Source: Branchiostoma floridae
Lineage: Eukaryota > Chordata > Leptocardii > Amphioxiformes > Branchiostomatidae
NCBI RefSeq assembly: GCF_000003815.2
Contig: NC_049986.1
Span: 21,517,299 to 21,581,298 of the forward strand
Direction of reading: 5' to 3'
Length of the DNA: 64,000 nucleotides
The position numbers and the translations under genes were made by a program. Below are positions 58,964-64,000 of the stretch, piece after piece. Every line of letters begins with the position of its first letter. Positions within the stretch are counted from its first letter, which is position 1. The notes beneath the pieces were generated by a model. That model was not told the DNA's origin, ran no database searches, and saw only the letters and a list, made by a program, of their open reading frames with translations.

Positions 58964-59089
58964 TAATAGGCATGAAGGGTACTGGTGACACTTGTAGGAG
59001 GGCAGCACTGCCTCACATGTAGGCCATACATCACTCAACTGTCACAGCAGAGCCGGGTCACTGGGAAATTGATAGGCTTGAGTCTAGAG

Positions 59090-59304
59090 CAGGGTTGTCT
59101 CTAGCTTAAAATATTTTCCGTCCAACTCATTGTTTGGGAGCCCATGTTGTTGACTTTCTTGGTAAAATATGTAATTTTGAGCTTATGAGAGTACATTTTC
59201 AACAGTTTCATGTCCTTTTTGGGACGGATGGGCTAAGATTATTTTCTGTCCCAACAAGCAAATTTCCATCCTATGATGGAAGAACAGGTCCTGGAGACAG
59301 CCCT
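59090..59304. mobile_element. hAT-like element, CAGGGCTGTCTCC family, copy 2
   Basis: Ends CAGGGTTGTCTCTAG and CTGGAGACAGCCCT, with interior CATTGTTTGGGAGCCCATG and CCCAACAAGCAAATTTCC. Flanks GTCTAGAG and TTCTAGAG match at 7 of 8. Confidence 0.78.
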
Positions 59305-59429
59305 TTCTAGAGACTATTCTGTGTCTTTGAGTTTCTGCTCAAATTTGTAGAAATATTCAAGATTCTAGATCTAAGTAGTGATATGTTGATAAACAAGTGT
59401 TTTTGTTGTTGTTAATAGGTTTTGTTGTA

Positions 59430-59485
59430 ATGGAAATTTTTGCGGTCACTGCGACCTTCTTCAGGGTCATGACCTTTAACCTGTG
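59430..59485 (-). repeat. Degenerate hammerhead-like motif
   Basis: Minus strand: CTGAAGA, a perfect GGTC/GACC stem with loop GCAGT, then GCAAAAA where GAAA is expected. Probably an old relative of the motifs at 724-846 and 7977-8062. Confidence 0.35.
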
Positions 59486-60094
59486 AATTCTGCAGGGTCG
59501 CTGTGATGTTTCCCCAGGGTCATTGACCTTGATTTGCTGGTAACATGATATGGCCATCCTCGGGTACCATTGGTTCAGCTCGGAATATATCATTTAGAGC
59601 TTTAATTGGGAGCTTATCGGAAATCCATGATCTTTACGAAAAAAGTAGAGGACAGATACCGTACTTACATGGTAACTAATTGTTCATCTATATTTTATTG
59701 AAGATTGACCAGTGAATTGCCTAAAGATCATAAGACTCAGAAAAATACTGTGAGATGTGGATGGGTAAGGGTTTTGAAAACTGTGTAAATAATTTTTCTT
59801 GCTAACTGTGTGTGTCTAGTTTTTTTTCTTTTGTGTTTTTTTTTTCCAATTTATAAAATTTCCCTGTCAATTGTATTAAAAATTCTTTATTTAATTTTCC
59901 CATATTCTACAAGCCATCTTGGTCTGACGTTTGCAAAAGAGTTGACGCAGTTACAAAGTATAATTTCAGTGACCTAAAGTAAACTTATTACTCTGTTTAC
60001 TTTTCTCTATACAATGTAGTCCCAGTGAACCTTGGACATTGTAGCTTGTTCAACCTGCTATATATGGCACCTGTCAGGGTCATATTCCGGTCAT
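59486..60094. other. No feature recognised
   Basis: AT-rich non-coding sequence with T-runs near 59820-59850. Confidence 0.4.
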
Positions 60095-60130
60095 AACCCT
60101 TCATTTTAGTTCCTGTCAGTTTTCAGCAGG

Positions 60131-60163
60131 ATGAAAACTCCACGTTCCAGCCTGGACAAAAGT
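60131..60163 (+). CDS. Candidate mini exon MKTPRSSLDKS
   Basis: ATGAAAACTCCACGTTCC.. encodes MKTPRSSLDKS and ends in a strong donor (AGT|GTGAGT), phase 0. A 3' splice site (GTTTTCAG then CAGG) lies just before the ATG, so it may be a coding start inside an internal exon. Parallel to the exon at 60911. The gene is not recognised. Confidence 0.4.
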
Positions 60164-60910
60164 GTGAGTTTTATGTTTTAGATATTGTATGTTATGATTG
60201 TTTATTTTTTTTAACGATGTCATGGAATTGTGGATCGAGAATCTCTTCATTTGTTAAGTTTTGTATTTCTTTGTTGAATTATTGACTAGAGTTCCTGCTA
60301 TCGACTATATCATAATTATCTGGTTTGTACAAAAGTTACCATATGGTTTGTGGTAAATTGTGGAATATTTTGTTTGACATGATCATATATGGATTTAGTT
60401 TTTGTGTTAAGGTTTGTAACTGTCTTGTTTGATTATGCTGATTCAGCAGTAACGGTAACCATTTACAGGGCAAACTGTACTTTGGCATCTTCACAAAGTT
60501 ATGTCCCGCCCTTTTCTTTACATGTCAAGAATTTGACAGGTTCACTTTGACAGTCCTGCCTCTTCAGGATAAAGTTGAAATGCAGAAATCACAGAAACAT
60601 TCTTGAAGCTAGCTTGTAGGACAATTTCCATTCTTCAATCCTTCCATTGTTAAGAATTCCAATCCAGGCCATATCAAAGACTCTCCAACATTAATCCTAG
60701 ACAATGTCATACAAGTTCGAGAAGCTTCCTTAAAGAATGTGGGAGTGACCTTCAACTCAATGTCCTTCAACTTCTACTAAGTTCTAGCAAGTTCCAGTGC
60801 TGATTATTTCTCTCATTCTTTCAAGTATTTTGGAAACCTACTCTCACTATTTCTGTCTGCTGTATGCATGTAGCCCTTCATTGTAGTTCCTGTCGTTTCT
60901 CAAGCAACAT

Positions 60911-60949
60911 GAGAACTCCACGCTCTAAGCAGAGCCCTGACAAAAGTGT
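60911..60949 (+). CDS. Candidate mini exon MRTPRSKQSPDKS
   Basis: Duplicate of the 60131 mini exon: MRTPRSKQSPDKS, phase 0 donor AGT|GTGAGT, acceptor-like TTTCTCAAG then CAAC before the ATG. It is two codons longer. The differences are mostly conservative (K/R, S/K) and keep the frame, suggesting both are used as alternative starts. Confidence 0.4.
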
Positions 60950-61732
60950 GAGTCTTTTGTTTTAGCTACTTGTTTAACAGCTACATCTAGTTTGCAGGAT
61001 GTTTTTGGATCTATTGTAGTTCAAGTATCTCTTCTTTTGTTACGTTTTGGCCTAGGGAGACATGAAATCACCTTGGTACTGACGGTAGGCGGGTCAGTTC
61101 TATATCTACATACACAATCTCAAACTTGGCTCTATGTTAAGGTTCTTTTCCTTTACGAATTGTCGACTATCGCTAATATATCTGTTTCATAATTATGTGG
61201 TTTGTGCGAAAGTTGACTTGTCATATGAATAGGATTTTTCCATTTTGGTTTGAAATATTGTAGTTTTTACGTTCATGAAGGTTAGACATTCAAAGTAATA
61301 AGATATATGTCAAATAGCAGCTACTCATGACAAGCAACTGGATATGATTTTAGAAACGGTTAAACATTTTGGACAGCATCCGCTTCACATGTAGATTTAA
61401 TATTGTGTTTTTTAGTTACCGTTTTCAGACAGGCATGTTTGATTGAGCTGATTCAGCACTGACATTACCATTAACAGGGCAAACTGTACTTTGGTCTCGT
61501 AAACCAGTACAGGCGGGAAAATGTCTCGCCTTTTTCTTTACTTGTCAAAATTTGACAGATTTTCTCTCTGAATCAGTCTGATCATACCCCTTCAGGGTTA
61601 GGTTTCAATACAGAATGGACAGAAACAAGCTAGCATGAATAGTTTTACTAGGGAAATTCTTCAATCATCGTTAAGACCGTTCCAATTTGTGTATAAATAA
61701 AGGTAGTCCTGTATTTCTTCTAGACTCACAAA

Positions 61733-61963
61733 TAGGGCTGTCGCCAGCTTTAATTTTCTCCGCCTACTCGTTGTTTGGAAGCCCATGTTGTTGATTTTCC
61801 TTTGTTAAACGTGTCATTTTAAGTTGATGAGAATAGAATTTCTACAGTTTCATGTCATAAACTTAAATTACAGATTTTGGAATAGATGAGGTAATATTTT
61901 TTCCCGTCCCCACAAGCAAATTTCTGTCCTGAGACGGAGGAAGGGGTCCTGGAGACAGCACTG
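61733..61963. mobile_element. hAT-like element, CAGGGCTGTCTCC family, copy 3
   Basis: Ends TAGGGCTGTCGCCAG and CTGGAGACAGCACTG, interior CGTTGTTTGGAAGCCCATG and CCACAAGCAAATTTCTGTCC. Flanks CTCACAAA (61725-61732) and CTCACAAG (61964-61971) match at 7 of 8. Confidence 0.8.
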
Positions 61964-61971
61964 CTCACAAG

Positions 61972-63291
61972 GTCAAATTTTTTCTCAAAGACTGTGGGAA
62001 TGACCTTCAAATTTGTGTCCTTCAACTTTCAATGCTGTTTGCCTCTCTTCCTTCTAGAAGTCAGATATTTTGGAAACAAAACATTTCAGTCTGTCACACG
62101 CAAAGCATCATGCTAAACCTTAGTATTTAGTGACTGTCACCCCCAGCCAGAGAGCGCATGACTTCTGGGACATTCGTCCCCTTTCTTCCATGGTTGGAAG
62201 ACTTTGTAAAGGGAGTGGTATTACTTAGCAGTATGTGTGCCAAGGTTGTTTTCCAATTGCTCTTTCACCAAGCTGACTGTATGCCAAAGTTGGTCAACAT
62301 GAGGTTGACTTAAGCAATCTGTGGTAAAAAGCTTTCAAGGATAAAGTTTATGAAACTAGCAATATCAAGAGTTTTTACGATAGCTATTCCTGAAAGGTAG
62401 TCAGTACACCAATGATTTTCTTCCTATGATTATAAATGTAGATAGAACTGGAAATCATTTCACCATTCTGATTGGAAAGGTGTGAATTGAAGAATTAACT
62501 TGTACCTGAAGCTGTACCAATAAAGATTGTTTATTGAAAACCAGAGTGACATTGAGCCATTGTTCATTATGTAACAGACAGGCTTGTGTACTTGAGGTTA
62601 CGTATTAACATAGTTTCTGAGCTTAGCAGTAAGAACATGCTCGGAACAGTGTACGATCGGGCGACCAAAGGTACTTGTCAAATCTATAATTGATCTTGGA
62701 CTGGTTTAAACCAGATATACTGACTCAACTTCATGCATCGCTAGAAGCAACAGACCAGGAAAGACTGATGAGGGGGAAAAGTTTTAAAAGTCTCTGCTGA
62801 AATCTGTTTTAAGAAAAGAATTGTACAAGACTGGTGATTTCTTGAAGAAAAGCAGCAACGTCTGTAATTTGCTACAATTGTTCGCACGAAAACAAAAGTA
62901 GTGCACTTAAACTTAAAGCATCTGACGCAAGATTTAACCTAAACAAGACATTTTTTTATTCAACAAGACATGTTTTGCTTAAAGTGACTTCTATAGATTC
63001 TTTAGTATAGCTTAAGTCTCTTTTATTTGACAAGCCTTTGTCCTACAAGTGCCTTACCTGTGCAGGTGTACCCGACATAGATCAGGTTACATCAGCACAG
63101 GTGTGTAGGGACCAAAGTTTGGACTTGAAGTTGAACCACAGGGCAATGCTCTGTAGTTCAAGTCCAGCTGCATAGTTTGGATCATCCATTAATACTACTG
63201 TCCATGTTCACATCACCTTTACTTTAGCATTGCTTAGAAATACAGTATTCATGTAGCTTTCACTTCAGTGGTTTGCTCGCAGCTGTAAACA
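61972..63291. other. No feature recognised
   Basis: Non-coding sequence without supported exons or repeats. Confidence 0.4.
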
Positions 63292-63384
63292 TAGCCTGGT
63301 TACCACACTCCAGCCCAATCTCAAAGTATCTATTGTGCAGGATAGATATTTTTGAGATCGGGCTGGAGTGTGGTATCCAGGCTA
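63292..63384. mobile_element. hAT-like fold-back element, TAGCCTGG family
   Basis: Arms TAGCCTGGTTACCACACTCC and GGAGTGTGGTATCCAGGCTA continue through AGCCC.ATCTCAAA, giving arms of about 38 bp. The target duplication is not clear (TGTAAACA against TTACAAGC). Confidence 0.75.
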
Positions 63385-64000
63385 TTACAAGCAAGGAACT
63401 CAAGAAAATATATTTCATTTCATTGTCTGTCCTTTTAGCTGGCATGTGATATATCGACAAAGATTGCAATTTGCAAACATCACACAGAGTTGCACCCAGT
63501 TTGACTGAAAGGTTTGATTTCAGGTATATTAATACGTATATGGGAAATACTTGATTTGCAGTCATGAAATGTTAATGATGGGGAATCCCTCCCTTAAACT
63601 GTGTCTAATCTGTCATCATTATCTCATAAATTACGCTGCCGGTTCATCATTTATAGGACAGTTGTTATCAGCGATAGTGGGGTGGTTTTGCCCTTAGGCG
63701 GGGTGGCAATTTTACAGTGGAACTCATTGTCATTAAGTAGGATAGGGGTGTTCTTATTAATTATTAGGTGCCTTTCAAAAACATGTAGGGGTTGCATATG
63801 CAGGGATATGTTTGCCAAATCATTTTGTATACTATAGAGATATTTTTGCCAAATCATTTTGTATACTATGTACTATTAAAGCTATTGCCAAACAGATTTT
63901 ACAGGTAGACCAGTACAAGACAAATATATGTTTTCTTGTAGTAAAGTTGTACTGTATTATATGTGCTACATATTGTAAGCTTAAGACTACATGCACACAG
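63385..64000. other. No feature recognised
   Basis: Right edge. A short direct repeat (TTTGCCAAATCATTTTGTAT, 63809 and 63845) is present. No gene. Confidence 0.45.

Larger units (their letters stand above)
60095..61690 (+). repeat. Diverged tandem duplication of about 770 bp
   Basis: Copies at about 60095-60665 and 60875-61690 align through CCTTCATT.TAGTTCCTGTC, a mini exon, ATCTCTTC.TTTGTTA.GTTTTG, TCATAATTATCTGGTTTGT-like, GCTGATTCAGCA.TGAC.TTACC, CAGGGCAAACTGTACTTTGG and TTTTTCTTTAC.TGTCAA. Each copy has one start-like mini exon. Confidence 0.75.

Overview
The window looks like a nuclear chromosome segment of an invertebrate deuterostome, most likely a lancelet (Branchiostoma-like). This is an inference. 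It rests on short exons with GT..AG introns, a motile-cilium gene (ODAD3) and an animal-type SWI5, together with a BEL/Pao LTR element, a Penelope-like element with ribozyme-bearing arms, and many small fold-back DNA elements. A mollusc or another marine invertebrate is not excluded. Exon limits below come from reading splice sites and reading frames by eye; no transcript or database was consulted.

Layout. 1-7.7 kb: repeats plus one exon of a BTB/POZ gene on the minus strand (2033-2175). 7.76-9.28 kb: the three C-terminal exons of SWI5 (plus strand). 11.47-17.83 kb: an eight-exon minus-strand gene for an unrecognised basic protein of about 363 residues, behind a CCAAT/GC-box promoter. 18-24 kb: intergenic with fold-back elements. 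24.12-24.37 kb: first coding exon of another unrecognised minus-strand gene. 25.94-47.52 kb: a complete ODAD3 (CCDC151), an outer dynein arm docking protein, with a perfect match to the RFX X-box consensus about 95 bp before the start codon. 47.5-64 kb: mostly non-coding, with a GC-rich candidate first exon near 49.9 kb, a 100-bp assembly gap, a Harbinger-like element, and a diverged duplication carrying two alternative start-like mini exons near 60.1 and 60.9 kb.

The most unusual pattern is a set of tandem arrays anchored on splice sites. In ODAD3 the starts of exons 2, 8, 11 and 12, each with its upstream 3' splice site, occur 2, 3, 3 and 7 times. The intron before exon 9 is a minisatellite whose unit resembles that exon's own acceptor. 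In the minus-strand gene the ends of exons 4 and 6, with their 5' splice sites, are repeated 2 and 6 times. In every case the intact exon is the right-most copy in window coordinates, whatever the gene's strand, which points to a replication- or repair-linked process. One extra acceptor (exon 11) is in frame and could add 28 residues.

Mobile elements: a 7.68-kb BEL/Pao element sits inside the exon-12 array. Its LTRs are identical by eye, yet it has lost the catalytic core of its reverse transcriptase. A 5'-truncated Penelope-like element is flanked by inverted 163-bp arms, each with a hammerhead ribozyme fold, one intact and one with the G12 general base mutated. At least three families of small hAT-like fold-back elements show about 8-bp target duplications, and a 1.5-kb Harbinger-like element is paired with its own paralogous empty site.
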